A stretch of DNA of 64,000 nt. Source: Pseudomonadaceae bacterium (GTDB lineage: Bacteria; Pseudomonadota; Gammaproteobacteria; Pseudomonadales; Azotimanducaceae). Below the pieces are notes generated by a model. That model worked only from the letters and a program-made list of their open reading frames with translations. It did not search any database and was not told the DNA's origin. Positions within the stretch are counted from its first letter, which is position 1, and every line of letters begins with the position of its first letter. A program made the position numbers and the translations under genes. Location: the NCBI GenBank assembly GCA_024743175.1, contig JANSXA010000001.1, positions 434,001 to 498,000 of the forward strand, given 5' to 3'. Shown in pieces: positions 17,590-25,934 of the stretch.

Positions 17590-18172
17590 TAGTTCGCCGT
17601 CCTTGCAGTGCGTGTGTCAACGTACCCCCATCGGTGTATTCAATTTCTCCACCGAGGGGAACGCCGTGCGCAATCCTGGAAATGTTAGCTACTTTGTCAC
17701 CAACACGTTGCGCGATGTAGTGCGCGGTGGCTTCGCCTTCCACAGTTGGATTGGTCGCGAGGATAAGTTCTGCCGGCGATAACTGATCGATCCGCTGTAA
17801 CAACTGATCAATACCCAGTTGCCCTGGTCCAACACCATCGAGTGGTGACAGGCGCCCGTTCAGGACAAAATAAAACCCCCGATACCCCCCAGCCTGCTCG
17901 ATAGCCAGCACATCGGCGGGAGATTCGATCACACAAAGCAAACCCGCATCGCGTTTGGCATCTTTACACAGCCCACAGATGTCCTGTTCGGTCAGGTTGC
18001 GGCACAGATTGCATTGCCGCACATCCCGCATCGCGACGTGCATGGCATGGGCCAATGCTTCGCCGGCTTCGCGCTCACGCAGCAGCAGGTGCAGTGCCAT
18101 ACGCTGGGCGCTTTTTGGACCAACGCCGGGTAGCACCTGCAGCCCGGATATAAGGGTGTCGATGACTGACAT
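17582..18172 (-). CDS. recR: Recombination protein RecR
   Basis: RecR works with RecF and RecO to load RecA on gapped DNA. The 196-residue protein has a helix-hairpin-helix ([13 protein letters not shown], 14-26), a zinc finger (C54, C57, C66, C69) and a Toprim domain ([13 protein letters not shown]). It overlaps ybaB by one base upstream (ATG at 18172) and rnd by 8 nt downstream, in the conserved dnaX-ybaB-recR order. Confidence 0.97.
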   Translation of the reverse strand: MSVIDTLISGLQVLPGVGPKSAQRMALHLLLREREAGEALAHAMHVAMRDVRQCNLCRNLTEQDICGLCKDAKRDAGLLCVIESPADVLAIEQAGGYRGFYFVLNGRLSPLDGVGPGQLGIDQLLQRIDQLSPAELILATNPTVEGEATAHYIAQRVGDKVANISRIAHGVPLGGEIEYTDGGTLTHALQGRRTIV

Positions 18173-18489
18173 CAGCTTGGGAAATTACCAAACGGCAGAT
18201 TGATTCCCCCGGTTAATTCGGACATCTGTTCCGCCTGGGTTTTTTCTACGCGGCGTACGGTGTCGTTACAGGCAGCGGCCAGAAGGTCTTCCAGCACTGC
18301 TTTATCTTCACTCAACAGGGAAGGATCAATCTCCACACGCTTCACTTCGTAGCGACAGTTCATAGTGACTTTGACCATGCCAGCGCCACTTTCACCCTGC
18401 ACTTCGATGGTTGCCATTTTTGCCTGGACGTCCTGCATTTTGCTCTGCATTTCCTGGGCCTGTTTCATCAAATCGCCGATACCTTTCAT
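18172..18489 (-). CDS. ybaB: YbaB/EbfC nucleoid-associated protein
   Basis: The 105-residue DNA-binding protein has the family opening [19 protein letters not shown] and the core [23 protein letters not shown]. It binds DNA as a dimer and affects nucleoid structure and expression. It lies between dnaX (20 nt upstream) and recR. Confidence 0.96.
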   Translation of the reverse strand: MKGIGDLMKQAQEMQSKMQDVQAKMATIEVQGESGAGMVKVTMNCRYEVKRVEIDPSLLSEDKAVLEDLLAAACNDTVRRVEKTQAEQMSELTGGINLPFGNFPS

Positions 18490-18509
18490 GTTTACTCCTT
18501 CTTCTAGAA

Positions 18510-20057
18510 TCAGACGGGACGTATCTGATCAACCCGACCATCAAATTCTGCCAACAGATTCTGGACATTGGCGTCCTGTTTTATCACCGCTTCGGCATGC
18601 ACCTGCTTTTCGTCAGCAATTCTGATGCGTCGCTGTGCCGGCGTTTCCTGCCGCACCTGACCAGGGACGATAGATAAGTTAACCGGCTGACCCAGGGTTT
18701 GAGCCAAGGCGCGGCCTAAGCTTTCGATCTGTCCGGCATTCAGTAACGTGTCGTGACCTTCATCGAGAATCAGCTCTATCTGCGGTAAGGAGACGCTGTG
18801 TACCACGGTGTGCTCAGCAATCATCCGCGTAACACCACTGATGGAAAGCTGTTCAACAAGCTCAAACCAGGGTACCGAGAACAGCATATCTGCCTGACTG
18901 GAGGACGCCCCATCACCCGCCGGCTGCGACGCACTCTGCTGCACATCCGGCAAACTGTTATCTGTTGATTCTTCACTCATACGGCTGCGAGGCGGGACAC
19001 TGGATCCAGGATCAGGTGCAAAAGCCAACATCCGCAACAACGTCATTTCGAAACCACTACGCTCATCCGGCGCATACACCAGATCCCGGGAGCCCAGCAA
19101 AGCGATCTGATAATACAGCTGCAACTCTTCAGGGGTGAACGGTGCCGAAGCTGCCGGTCCTTCTATGGCACCACGGACAGCCAGATCATGCAGCGCTTCG
19201 AGCAATCCTTTCAGGACGTCAGAAAAGTCCGCACTTCGTTCTGCAAGATCAGCACTCAGATCCATCACCGGAGCGGCGTCACCACTGGCAATAGCCTGCA
19301 ACAGCCTGGCTACAGCATCTCGCCCCACTACTCCTAACATATCGCTTACGTCATCAGCTTTGAGCGAACCCTGGCCATAAGCAATGGCCTGGTCGGTCAG
19401 ACTCAGCGCATCGCGCATGCTGCCCGCGGCGCTCCGTGCAATGACCTGTAACGCTTCGGGTTCAAAAGAGATGTCTTCCGATGAAAGTACCTCCTGCAGA
19501 TACCCGGAGATGGCATCACGAGACAGATTTTTCAACTGAAACTGCAGGCAGCGTGACAGCACGGTGACCGGCACTTTCTTCGGATCTGTGGTCGCCAGCA
19601 GGAACTTAACGTGTTCCGGCGGTTCTTCCAGGGTTTTCAGCAGTGCATTGAAAGACGCTGTGGACAGCATGTGCACTTCGTCGATGAGATAAACTTTGTA
19701 TCGACCCCGAGTGGGCAGGTACTGGGCGTTGTCCAACAGTTCTCTGGTATCGTCAACGCCGGTTCTTGAGGCGGCATCGACCTCAATCAGATCGACAAAT
19801 CTATTCTGCTTCACTTCCATACAGATCGAACATTCGCCACATGGATCTGCCGAAACACCCTTCTCACAGTTCAGCGCTTTAGCAACAATCCGCGCAATTG
19901 TTGTCTTACCCACACCGCGGGTGCCAGTGAACAGATAGGCGTGATGAAGCCGCCCGGCATCCAGTGCATGGCGCAGCGCGCGGACAACATGATCCTGTCC
20001 AACAAGGGCATCAAACCCCATTGGTCGCAATTTTCGGGCTAACACTTCGTAACTCAT
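18510..20057 (-). CDS. dnaX: DNA polymerase III subunit tau/gamma
   Basis: DnaX is the clamp-loader ATPase and, as tau, the replisome organiser. Starting from MSYEVLARK it is 515 residues, with Walker A GTRGVGKT (45-52), zinc cysteines C64, C73, C76 and C79, Walker B/DEVH (126-129), and sensor 1 (VLSRCLQF). The C-terminal part is short compared with E. coli tau (643) but retains a domain V-like end. I see no A-rich slippery heptamer, so a frameshifted gamma is not predicted. The start at 20057 is preferred over a further 13 upstream codons. Confidence 0.96.
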   Translation of the reverse strand: MSYEVLARKLRPMGFDALVGQDHVVRALRHALDAGRLHHAYLFTGTRGVGKTTIARIVAKALNCEKGVSADPCGECSICMEVKQNRFVDLIEVDAASRTGVDDTRELLDNAQYLPTRGRYKVYLIDEVHMLSTASFNALLKTLEEPPEHVKFLLATTDPKKVPVTVLSRCLQFQLKNLSRDAISGYLQEVLSSEDISFEPEALQVIARSAAGSMRDALSLTDQAIAYGQGSLKADDVSDMLGVVGRDAVARLLQAIASGDAAPVMDLSADLAERSADFSDVLKGLLEALHDLAVRGAIEGPAASAPFTPEELQLYYQIALLGSRDLVYAPDERSGFEMTLLRMLAFAPDPGSSVPPRSRMSEESTDNSLPDVQQSASQPAGDGASSSQADMLFSVPWFELVEQLSISGVTRMIAEHTVVHSVSLPQIELILDEGHDTLLNAGQIESLGRALAQTLGQPVNLSIVPGQVRQETPAQRRIRIADEKQVHAEAVIKQDANVQNLLAEFDGRVDQIRPV

Positions 20058-20107
20058 GGCGGGTATTCTATCAGCCACGAGTTCACTCTTGATCAACTAT
20101 ATTCATC

Positions 20108-20854
20108 ATGTGCGCAATTTCCGACTTACTCAGCACGCCGGGTAGCTTTGTCATTGGACATCGCGGCGCTGCGGGTCTGGCACCTGAAAATACACTCCCC
20201 AGCTTCCAGCGTGCGCTGGACTTGCGCTGCCCGATGATTGAGCTCGACGTACACCTTGCTGACTTGCGCGCAAAAGAAAAACAGCTTGTTGTCATTCATG
20301 ACAAGAAATTGAGCCGAACCACCAATGGCAAAGGCCTGGTATCTGATCATAGCCTGGCCGAATTGCGCAGCCTGGATGCTGGCGAAGGTGCATTGATTCC
20401 CACCCTTGCGGAAGTGTTTTCGCTGTTACAGTCTCACGAAAGACGATTTGGTCAGACAGTCGCGTTGAACATAGAGTTGAAAGGTGAAGGAACCGGTATT
20501 GAAGTTGCTCAATGGCTGGCAAAAATGCCGAGTTGGCCGGTTGTGGTCTCCGCGTTTAACCATGATGAATTGAGATCATTCCGAACATTGGACGCAAGCA
20601 CCCCGGTAGCAACGTTATTCGACAAATACAGGAAAGACTGGCTGGAAACGGCTCGGTCTCTAAAGGCCGTGGGTGTCAACGTAAGCCTCAAGCTCGCCAG
20701 GCAGGCGATGGTTGAGGAAATGAGTGAAGCGGGATTTCCTGTCTGCGTCTATACCGTCAACGACCCTGGCGTTGCTCTGCAACTGAAGGCCCGAGGTGTG
20801 AAAGGTATTTTTACGGACAGACCAGACTTGTTGATACCGGCTTTGTCAGCCTGA
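20108..20854 (+). CDS. Glycerophosphodiester phosphodiesterase
   Basis: This 248-residue cytoplasmic enzyme (no signal peptide) hydrolyses glycerophosphodiesters to glycerol-3-phosphate and an alcohol, as UgpQ does. The GDPD signature is complete: H18-R19 (GHRGAAGLAPENT), E45 and D47 (IELDVH), H64 (VIHD), and ELKGEG further on. It is divergent from dnaX with only 50 bp between starts and ends exactly where the opposing psp-cluster gene ends. Confidence 0.94.
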   Translation: MCAISDLLSTPGSFVIGHRGAAGLAPENTLPSFQRALDLRCPMIELDVHLADLRAKEKQLVVIHDKKLSRTTNGKGLVSDHSLAELRSLDAGEGALIPTLAEVFSLLQSHERRFGQTVALNIELKGEGTGIEVAQWLAKMPSWPVVVSAFNHDELRSFRTLDASTPVATLFDKYRKDWLETARSLKAVGVNVSLKLARQAMVEEMSEAGFPVCVYTVNDPGVALQLKARGVKGIFTDRPDLLIPALSA

Positions 20855-21085
20855 CTAGGCGCTTTTTTCAAGCTCGGTCAGATCACGATGTAACTGGTAC
20901 TTCTGATCGGTGACGATGCTTTCCAATACTTCAATCCGTTGTCGAAGCTCATCAAGCTCCTCACCCAGCGCTGTGTCCGCCAGTTTGCTTTCCGCCTTGT
21001 CTTTGTTCTTCAGGTAGTTATTGAAGACTCCAGCCACCGTTGTCACGACAACGATGATAACCACCATGGTAAACACATCCATCAA
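20855..21085 (-). CDS. Small membrane coiled-coil protein at the end of the psp cluster
   Basis: This 76-residue protein has one N-terminal membrane helix (about 5-23) and a coiled coil. The C-terminal motif (LESIVTDQKYQLHRDLTELE, 54-73) closely matches the PspC C-terminus encoded two genes upstream. It follows the DUF2807 gene by 43 bp and is probably in the psp operon. It could be a PspB/PspC-like accessory regulator; no named family is recognised. Confidence 0.8.
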   Translation of the reverse strand: MMDVFTMVVIIVVVTTVAGVFNNYLKNKDKAESKLADTALGEELDELRQRIEVLESIVTDQKYQLHRDLTELEKSA

Positions 21086-21128
21086 TCTCTCCTACTGGTT
21101 CAAATTTTTCTCATCAAAGCCTGAAAGA

Positions 21129-21899
21129 CTAAAACAACCTTGTTATCGCTCCGGACCCCTGAATCTGCTGATGTATCCAGGGTGTGCCATCGTAACGCAC
21201 TTTCGCGCTACCAGAGACATCCACCTGTAACAGTTGCCGGGCCCAGACATCGACCTCTCCTGCGCCGTGCACGCTGATATGACTGGTTTCACTCTGCAGT
21301 GCCGCGCCGTGGAAGCGACCTAAACCAGCAATTTCAATCAGCTGATGTTGCACGGTGCCGCTTAACACAAACATGGTGTTGCCCTGGCCGACGATAACAA
21401 GGTCATCAACTGAAATACGTTGCAGCACAAATTGACCCTCACCTCGACCTTCCAAAGCCAGGTTTGCAGATTCTATCTGATCAGCAAATACCTGAGCGCC
21501 TCCCTGACTAACCACTTCCTTAAGCTCATTGAACGGCAGATAGATGGTCAGGCTTGTTTCGTCGTTGTGCAGCTCCCTGACCGGTAGATCTATGTACAGC
21601 GCTGCATCTGCCTGTTCAATGTTTAACTGCTCAACCATAGCGCTGGGTCCTGTTACAAAAGCACCGGATGATGCATCTCCCCGGCCAGGTCGCGGCGATT
21701 GGTTTTGCTGTTGTAAATGAACGCGGATCGGGCCGCTCAGGTAGACACGCTCGAAACTGTTGATCTCAAGTTCGTGCCTGGCTTCGGTTTGAGCGCTGGC
21801 AGTGCCGGAAAAGATAACTACTGTGCCAGACAAAATCAGAGCAACCCAGTACCAGCTGAACCAGGATCTCGATGAGGATAGACGAGCGATGGGACTCAC
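21129..21899 (-). CDS. DUF2807 (GIN-domain) exported protein
   Basis: The 256-residue protein has a signal segment (WYWVALILSGTVVIFSGTASAQ) and a beta-helical DUF2807 domain with repeated short strands, including LALEGRGEGQFVLQRISVDD in one turn and HISVHGAGEVDVWA in another. It is probably periplasmic or surface-bound. The GTG at 21899 is chosen since GGAG (21908-21911 on the complement) lies 8 nt upstream, just after the pspC stop; the longer reading would overlap pspC by 38 nt. DUF2807 genes often sit beside pspC homologues; function unknown. Confidence 0.85.
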   Translation of the reverse strand: MSPIARLSSSRSWFSWYWVALILSGTVVIFSGTASAQTEARHELEINSFERVYLSGPIRVHLQQQNQSPRPGRGDASSGAFVTGPSAMVEQLNIEQADAALYIDLPVRELHNDETSLTIYLPFNELKEVVSQGGAQVFADQIESANLALEGRGEGQFVLQRISVDDLVIVGQGNTMFVLSGTVQHQLIEIAGLGRFHGAALQSETSHISVHGAGEVDVWARQLLQVDVSGSAKVRYDGTPWIHQQIQGSGAITRLF

Positions 21900-21903
21900 C
21901 CGC

Positions 21904-22644
21904 TTAACTCCGCTGACCTTGAGGCTCTTGCTCACGCTCAATTTTGGTCAGCTCTCTGTGCAGTTCATACTGGTCAGAGGTCACAAACGACTCTAATCTG
22001 CGCAACCTTAATTCGGCCTGAGTCAGGTCGGCGTTGGTATAACGCAGACTCCGGCTGGGTTGGAAATTTTCGCGACGTTTACTGCTGTTATCGGTATCAG
22101 TGGCTCGCCCCCTTGAGCGAGAGCTGCCGGTTCTGTGTTCAGTCATCATTGCGTCCGTTGATTCTGGTGTATCCATAATGAAATAGGCAATCCAGTAAGC
22201 TGGGAATACGATACCCGGCAGGAACAGCAGACCGGTAAAGGCAGCCAGTCGAGTGGTCCATGTCTGCAGACCAAAATACCTAGCCACACCGGCACAGACC
22301 CCGCCAATCCTGGCATTATCAACATCCCGATAAAGATGACCTGAACGGGGATTTACCCGCTCTGCCCGATCCACCAGCCGGTGACGCCCCTTGTTGCGAC
22401 TGCGTCGACGCGCTGCGCGCTCTGAGCTGTCAGGCGAATCACTGGTTTGGCGAAAGCGCAGTTCCGCCTCAAGTCGGGTGGCCGTGTCATCCAACAGCGT
22501 CGTCGCTCTGTCTGACAGCTGCCCGGTGGTCGTGGTCACAATTTCCGACACAGCTCTTTCCAACCGCGCCATCGCCGCGGAAAATTCATTGCTCTGGGAA
22601 GAGCGTCGTGATGAGTTGTAAGAATCCTGGTCTTTCAAAATCAC
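21904..22644 (-). CDS. pspC: PspC-domain envelope stress protein
   Basis: The 246-residue protein has an unusually long polar N-terminal part (about 1-95, Ser/Arg-rich) before the PspC domain (SGHLYRDVDNARIGGVCAG then ARYFGLQTWTTRLAAF). One or two membrane helices (LAAFTGLLFLPGIVFPAYWIAYFI) and a C-terminal coil LRRLESFVTSDQYELHRELT follow. In E. coli PspB and PspC sense membrane stress and release PspF from PspA. The gene sits 20 nt after pspB. The N-terminal extension is the odd feature relative to the ~120-residue E. coli protein. Confidence 0.9.
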   Translation of the reverse strand: MILKDQDSYNSSRRSSQSNEFSAAMARLERAVSEIVTTTTGQLSDRATTLLDDTATRLEAELRFRQTSDSPDSSERAARRRSRNKGRHRLVDRAERVNPRSGHLYRDVDNARIGGVCAGVARYFGLQTWTTRLAAFTGLLFLPGIVFPAYWIAYFIMDTPESTDAMMTEHRTGSSRSRGRATDTDNSSKRRENFQPSRSLRYTNADLTQAELRLRRLESFVTSDQYELHRELTKIEREQEPQGQRS

Positions 22645-22664
22645 TCCTGATCGTTGCAGCTGGA

Positions 22665-22913
22665 CTACCGTTCGATACCGTTACGTTTGCGCCAATCTGG
22701 CGTTTCCGCATCCAGAATTGCTTCCAGGGTGTCGATCCGCTCGAGCATCCTCTCAGCCTGCAGTGCTAAAGTTTCTAGTTCAGTGCGCTCGTTTTCTGAC
22801 AACGCGCCCTGGGCATGCTGCTTACTTCGATAGTGCATCCATATCCAGGCCGGAGCCACGACCACCATGAAGATAACGGTGGGTACAAAAAATGCGACGA
22901 CGATGCCGTCCAT
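22665..22913 (-). CDS. pspB: Phage shock protein PspB
   Basis: This 82-residue protein has one membrane helix (about 4-25, ending WIWMHY), then a coiled coil with ERIDTLEAILDAETPDWRKR, the PspB C-terminal signature. It works with PspC as the stress sensor at the inner membrane. It starts 11 nt after pspA. Confidence 0.92.
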   Translation of the reverse strand: MDGIVVAFFVPTVIFMVVVAPAWIWMHYRSKQHAQGALSENERTELETLALQAERMLERIDTLEAILDAETPDWRKRNGIER

Positions 22914-22924
22914 AGTAACTCCTA

Positions 22925-23617
22925 TTAATTTGAGTTTTCAGCGGCTGAACTGGGAGCCTGGTTCTGCTGAACACGCGCCTTAAGTGCGCTCAACTGTTCA
23001 TCTACACCTTCATCCTGTTCAAGATCCGAGATCTCATCAGACAGCGTTTTCTGACCCATATCATGGGATTCAATTTCGCCTTCCAGATCATCAATCTTGC
23101 GCTCATAAAGTTCAAATCGAGCGATGGCGTCATCGATGTTGTGATCACTTAAAGTGCGTCGCACACCCAGACGGGATTGTGCCGCTTTGCCACGAACAAT
23201 AATTGCGTTCTGGCGAGCTTTTGCATCTTTGATTTTAGCCTGCAGAGCACCGACATCTTCATTCAGGCGAGCCAGTGTTTCGTCAAGGACCTGAAGCTCT
23301 TCAGCCATCAATGTGACGGCTTCACGCGCTTTGTTACCTTCGACCAGCGCGCCTTTTGCGAGATCATCGCGGCCTTTGCGCACAGCTATTTCAGCCTTGC
23401 GCTCCCACTCCTGGGCTTCAGCTTCCTGCCAGTCACGACGACGCTCAAGCTCTTTCCGATCGGCAATCGCCCGGGCAGATGTACTGCGCACTTCTACTAG
23501 CGCTTCTTCCATTTCTTGGATGATTAATCGAACCATCTTCTCCGGATCTTCCGCTTTGTCTAACAGCGCGTTGAGATTCGAATTGATGATATCCGTCATG
23601 CGGGAAAAGATACTCAT
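22925..23617 (-). CDS. pspA: Phage shock protein PspA
   Basis: PspA is a peripheral membrane ESCRT-III-like protein that protects damaged inner membranes and inhibits PspF. From MSIFSRMTD it is 230 residues, nearly all coiled coil, with the conserved EDPEKMVRLIIQEMEEALVEVR in the first helices (split here as EDPEKMVRLI and IQEMEEALVEVR). The ATG at 23617 is the family start; 16 upstream codons are not conserved. It is first in the pspA-pspB-pspC-DUF2807-small protein operon, behind a sigma-54 promoter. Confidence 0.95.
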   Translation of the reverse strand: MSIFSRMTDIINSNLNALLDKAEDPEKMVRLIIQEMEEALVEVRSTSARAIADRKELERRRDWQEAEAQEWERKAEIAVRKGRDDLAKGALVEGNKAREAVTLMAEELQVLDETLARLNEDVGALQAKIKDAKARQNAIIVRGKAAQSRLGVRRTLSDHNIDDAIARFELYERKIDDLEGEIESHDMGQKTLSDEISDLEQDEGVDEQLSALKARVQQNQAPSSAAENSN

Positions 23618-23699
23618 CTTGGCCTTAGCCTCCACTTTTAGTTTTAGGTTAAGCACAACAATCAAAGTTGCTGATGCTGTCGCTTGTGAACTACCTGCT

Positions 23700-23715
23700 T
23701 ACAGAAACCGTGCCA
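23700..23715 (-). promoter_or_regulatory. Sigma-54 promoter of pspA
   Basis: On the minus strand TGGCACG, then GTTT, then CTGTA gives a -24/-12 element with GG and GT at the expected 10-nt separation. The -12 half differs slightly from the TTGC consensus. It lies about 83 nt upstream of pspA in the 216-bp region shared with divergent pspF. An inverted repeat TGACC-N12-GGTCA (23759-23780), 44-80 bp further upstream, is a candidate PspF activator site. Confidence 0.78.
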
Positions 23716-23833
23716 GTTCTTAATCATGCAGTAACCTGCTGTTTTATATACCTTTTCTTGACCGGTTATTTTTCTGGTCAGAAATGTCCGTTATCCTTAT
23801 AGTTGTTCTCACCACATATTGGTCATTTTTGTT

Positions 23834-24859
23834 ATGCGTCCTGACATAGAACGCCTGCTCGGCGAATCGCCTGCATTTTTACGCACCCTGGAACACGTTT
23901 CGTTGGTTGCACCATTGGAAAAGCCCGTGCTGATTGTCGGAGAACGCGGTACTGGTAAAGAACTCATCGCTTCGAGACTACACTTTCTGTCTAATCGCTG
24001 GGAAAGTCAGTTCATCAAGATGAATTGCGCCGCAATTTCAGAGTCCCTTTTAGAAACTGAATTGTTTGGTCACGATGCAGGCGCGTTTACGGGTGCAACT
24101 AAAACCCACCATGGCCGCTTTGAACGCGCCCATGGTGGCACCCTGTTTCTAGACGAGCTGGCAACCACCAGCATGCTGGTACAGGAAAAACTCTTGAGGG
24201 TTATCGAATATGGTGAGTTCGAGCGCGTTGGTGGCAGCAAAACCCTGACCTGCGACGTCAGAATTATTGCGGCTACCAATGAAGATCTTCCCGCTTTGGC
24301 GGCAAAAGGCGAGTTCCGGGCAGACCTGCTGGATCGACTTGCATTCGACGTGTTAACTCTGCCACCGCTGCGCGAGCGAGAAGAAGACATCCTTCTGCTG
24401 GCTAATCATTTTGCCGTCAGTATGGCCACAGAACTGGGCCGCGAGCTGTTTGCAGGCTTCAACCACGCGGCCCAGCGCGAACTCCTGGCTTACGCCTGGC
24501 CCGGCAATGTGCGGGAGTTGAAGAATGTTGTTGAGCGTTGCGTCTACCGCACAGACCCTGACAGTGAAGTTGAAGAAGTTGTGTTTGACCCCTTTTCTTC
24601 ACCTTATCGACCCGAAGGCAAAGCACCCGCCGGAGAGGACAACGCGTTGCCTGTTCAACCAAACGCTGCCGCATTGCCCATCGAACTGAAGCAACACATC
24701 GCCGATTACGAGATTTCATTGCTGGAAAAGGCTATGCAGGAGGCTAAGCACAATCAGCGTAAGGCTGCGGACCTGCTGGGTTTGACTTACCACCAGTTCC
24801 GCGGATACCTGAAAAAGTACAATCTGGTAGGCAGCAGCAGCGATTCCGAGGACGATTAA
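23834..24859 (+). CDS. pspF: Psp operon transcriptional activator PspF
   Basis: This sigma-54 enhancer-binding AAA+ activator lacks a regulatory domain, as expected for PspF. It has Walker A GERGTGKE (36-43), the sigma-54 loop GAFTGA (83-88), Walker B TLFLDE, and a C-terminal Fis-type helix-turn-helix (NQRKAADLLGLTYHQFRGYL). From MRPDIERLLG it is 341 residues; five further codons upstream begin with a GTG-type start at 23819. It is divergent from pspA and is followed by a strong terminator. Confidence 0.94.
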   Translation: MRPDIERLLGESPAFLRTLEHVSLVAPLEKPVLIVGERGTGKELIASRLHFLSNRWESQFIKMNCAAISESLLETELFGHDAGAFTGATKTHHGRFERAHGGTLFLDELATTSMLVQEKLLRVIEYGEFERVGGSKTLTCDVRIIAATNEDLPALAAKGEFRADLLDRLAFDVLTLPPLREREEDILLLANHFAVSMATELGRELFAGFNHAAQRELLAYAWPGNVRELKNVVERCVYRTDPDSEVEEVVFDPFSSPYRPEGKAPAGEDNALPVQPNAAALPIELKQHIADYEISLLEKAMQEAKHNQRKAADLLGLTYHQFRGYLKKYNLVGSSSDSEDD

Positions 24860-24920
24860 CGGGTTGGGGAGAGAGGGATTGATTCGGTTGCGCTTGAACG
24901 CAACCTCATCTTTCCTCCAT

Positions 24921-24948
24921 AAAAAAAGGGTCCTGACGGACCCTTTTT
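24921..24948 (+). terminator. Bidirectional rho-independent terminator
   Basis: An 11-bp stem (24923-24933 with 24938-24948) closed by TGAC has T runs on both strands. It ends pspF transcription on the plus strand and, read in reverse, the tRNA-Ser transcript on the minus strand. Confidence 0.93.
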
Positions 24949-24951
24949 ATC

Positions 24952-25040
24952 TGGCGGAGAGAGAGGGATTCGAACCCTCGATAGGGGTTACCTATACTCC
25001 CTTAGCAGGGGAGCGCCTTCGACCACTCGGCCACCTCTCC
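24952..25040 (-). tRNA. tRNA-Ser (anticodon GCU)
   Basis: Reading from 25040 downward, the acceptor GGAGAGG pairs with TCTCTCC. The D arm, the anticodon GCT within CCTGCTAAG, a long class II variable arm, the TTCGAAT T-loop, discriminator G and an encoded CCA (24952-24954) are all present. It decodes AGC/AGU. Its transcript runs into the shared terminator. The 314-bp stretch between pspF and the VOC gene holds only this tRNA and that hairpin. Confidence 0.97.
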
Positions 25041-25173
25041 GTGGGGGCGCATTGTACCTACAACTGTTGCATGAATTACAGCCGCTGAGACTTAATTTGA
25101 CAACAATTTCTGTTCCCGAGCCGGGTGCTTCGCTACAATTTCTGCAAAACTCTCTACTTGAGGCATCTGAGAT

Positions 25174-25689
25174 ATGTCCTATCACCATCTGGCCATTGCA
25201 ACCCGCGATATGCAGGCCACGCACGAGTTCTACAGCAATGCCATGGGGTTCGAACTGGTACGGGTCGAGAAAGCTCAGACCGGCCCTGAGGCCTGGGCAA
25301 AACACTTTTTTTACGACACGGGCGACGGCACCATGATGGCTTTCTGGGAAATCCATGACCCAGCCGTTGCTGCAGATTTCCCGACTTCAATCTCTACGGG
25401 TCTTGGCCTGCCCAAGTGGACGAACCATATCGCCTTCGGTGTTGACAGCCTTGACGAGTTGGACGCCGCCAGGAAAAGAATCAATGCCGCTGGTTTTGAT
25501 GTTGCAGAAATTGACCATCACTGGTGCAAATCCATTTATGTTGATGACCCGAACGGCATCATGGTTGAGTTCTGTGTGACAACAAAGGCTTTTGGAGAAG
25601 ACGATAAACAGCGTGCGTTGGATGCTTTGAGCAATGATCAGCTTGCTGACGAACCGCCTCCTATCATCAAGGTGTTCGAGGCAGGCTAA
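25174..25689 (+). CDS. VOC-superfamily (glyoxalase/dioxygenase-like) protein
   Basis: The 171-residue protein has two beta-alpha-beta-beta-beta modules. Likely metal ligands are H5 (SYHHLAI), H85 (TNHIAFGV) and E132 (MVEFCV), with the DPNGIMVEF ending typical of VOC enzymes. Substrate cannot be told; extradiol dioxygenase or glyoxalase-like activity is possible. Its last 4 bases overlap the convergent csrA 3' end. Confidence 0.87.
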   Translation: MSYHHLAIATRDMQATHEFYSNAMGFELVRVEKAQTGPEAWAKHFFYDTGDGTMMAFWEIHDPAVAADFPTSISTGLGLPKWTNHIAFGVDSLDELDAARKRINAAGFDVAEIDHHWCKSIYVDDPNGIMVEFCVTTKAFGEDDKQRALDALSNDQLADEPPPIIKVFEAG

Positions 25690-25889
25690 CCCTCGTCGGG
25701 CGTCGACGATGAATCCGGGGCGGGTGAATCGTCCTGAATACGGGCATAGATTTCTTCACGGTGTACTCCCACATCACGTGGAGCGTCTACGCCAATTCGA
25801 ACCTGATTACCTTTTATGCCTAACACGGTGACACTGATGTCATCACCAATCTTGAGCGTTTCTCCTACTTTGCGAGTCAAAATCAGCAC
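25686..25889 (-). CDS. csrA: Carbon storage regulator CsrA (RsmA)
   Basis: CsrA binds GGA motifs in mRNA leaders and controls translation. The 67-residue protein has the full core, [34 protein letters not shown] and [10 protein letters not shown], plus an acidic/Ser/Pro tail. It lies 45 bp after lysC, the common gammaproteobacterial location alaS-lysC-csrA. Confidence 0.97.
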   Translation of the reverse strand: MLILTRKVGETLKIGDDISVTVLGIKGNQVRIGVDAPRDVGVHREEIYARIQDDSPAPDSSSTPDEG

Positions 25890-25934
25890 TTACCCTCTCC
25901 TTATACGCTCTGGAATCAGGTAACTGCATTCAAG

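Noticed and set aside
18510..20057. Programmed frameshift in dnaX
   Set aside because: No A-rich slippery heptamer with a downstream hairpin could be found in the expected part of the gene.
20058..20107. 4.5S RNA gene next to dnaX
   Set aside because: The gap is 50 bp, too short, with no SRP RNA hairpin.
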